DNA of 64,000 nt, from the NCBI GenBank assembly GCA_963763365.1, contig CAVXOE010000006.1:180364-244363 (forward strand), given 5' to 3'. The stretch is from VAZQ01 sp963763365 (GTDB lineage: Bacteria; Pseudomonadota; Alphaproteobacteria; Rhizobiales; Xanthobacteraceae). Both the position numbers and the translations under genes were made by a program. Each line of letters starts with the position of its first letter. Position 1 is the first letter of the stretch. The notes below the pieces were generated by a model, which was not told where the DNA came from, did no database searches, and was given only the letters and a program-made list of their open reading frames with translations. Of this stretch, positions 63,804-64,000 are shown in pieces.

Positions 63804-64000
63804 ATGACCAGGCTGATGAAGAGTTTGCAAACAATTCTGCTTGTTGTCACGGCTGTTGTCATCGCTCAGCCGGGCATGGTGCGGGCCCAGGGGAATTACC
63901 CGAACCGTCCGATCCAACTCGTTGTCACTGTTCCACCGGGCGGCGCCGCCGACTTTGTCGGACGGCTTATCGGCAGCCTGAAACTCGCAGACGCGCTCGG
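63804..64000 (+). CDS. Bug/TctC substrate-binding protein, cut by the right edge
   Basis: ATG at 63804 with ATCGGAG upstream. The signal MTRLMKSLQTILLVVTAVVI ends MVRAQG, followed by NYPNRPIQLVVTVPPGGAAD, the Bug signature. Only 65 residues are inside the window. It is divergent from the signal-less NMT1-like gene. Confidence 0.8.
   Translation, partial: MTRLMKSLQTILLVVTAVVIAQPGMVRAQGNYPNRPIQLVVTVPPGGAADFVGRLIGSLKLADAL

Overview
The window is high-GC alphaproteobacterial chromosome. The best fit is a member of the Hyphomicrobiales close to Bradyrhizobium, Rhodopseudomonas or Rhodoplanes. The clues are the large number of orphan tripartite-tricarboxylate (Bug/TctC) and NMT1-like substrate-binding proteins, small DUF1488- and DUF4167-type proteins, and remnants of large serine recombinases and IS5-type elements of kinds common in that group. 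I saw no rRNA, tRNA or CRISPR array.

Layout, left to right. 0-6.2 kb: a membrane-anchored protein cut by the window edge, a zinc-finger-like mini-protein, a decayed Bug protein, an SDR/Rieske oxygenase pair divergent from an IclR regulator with a candidate shared operator, and a class III (glutathione/formaldehyde) alcohol dehydrogenase. 6.15-7.46 kb: an intact Bug gene enclosed by IS5-type ends and a CTAG target duplication, with only the tail of the transposase left. 7.9-12.2 kb: an RND efflux adaptor and pump. 12.4-15.4 kb: a tightly overlapped module of Bug protein, Rieske ferredoxin, unknown 133-aa protein and amidohydrolase. 16-24.2 kb: an ABC importer with three related NMT1-like binding proteins around a 2-oxoglutarate dioxygenase, plus a further binding protein and a Bug protein. 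Four single-base frameshifts fall in this stretch. 24.2-28.8 kb: a NicC-like flavin monooxygenase, PuuE-like deacetylase, Crp/Fnr regulator and AtzF-like amidase. 29.1-35.9 kb: an M20 peptidase and two complete TauABC-type importers.

35.9-46.8 kb differs from the rest. It begins and ends with recombinase C-terminal remnants and carries an rpoD gene away from dnaG, an S9 peptidase, an HU protein, an 18-residue lysine peptide and about a dozen small conserved proteins, one with a 15-bp tandem repeat.

47.1-56.4 kb (minus strand) is one operon: IclR regulator, HyuA, HyuB, a branched-chain-type binding protein, LivF, LivM, LivG, LivH and a cupin. A perfect 19-bp palindrome lies just upstream of the regulator start. 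56.6-60.1 kb holds an aldo/keto reductase, a dienelactone hydrolase and several gene scars. 60.1-63.7 kb is a dihydropyrimidinase/hydantoinase operon with a 100-aa protein, a CobW-type GTPase and a signal-less NMT1-like protein. The right edge cuts a Bug gene.

Overall the region looks like a catabolic and uptake stretch for amides, cyclic imides and (hetero)aromatic acids. Binding proteins greatly outnumber membrane partners: no TctA or TctB is present. Gene loss and mobile-element scars are frequent. All functions are read from motifs and remembered family features; no database search was run.
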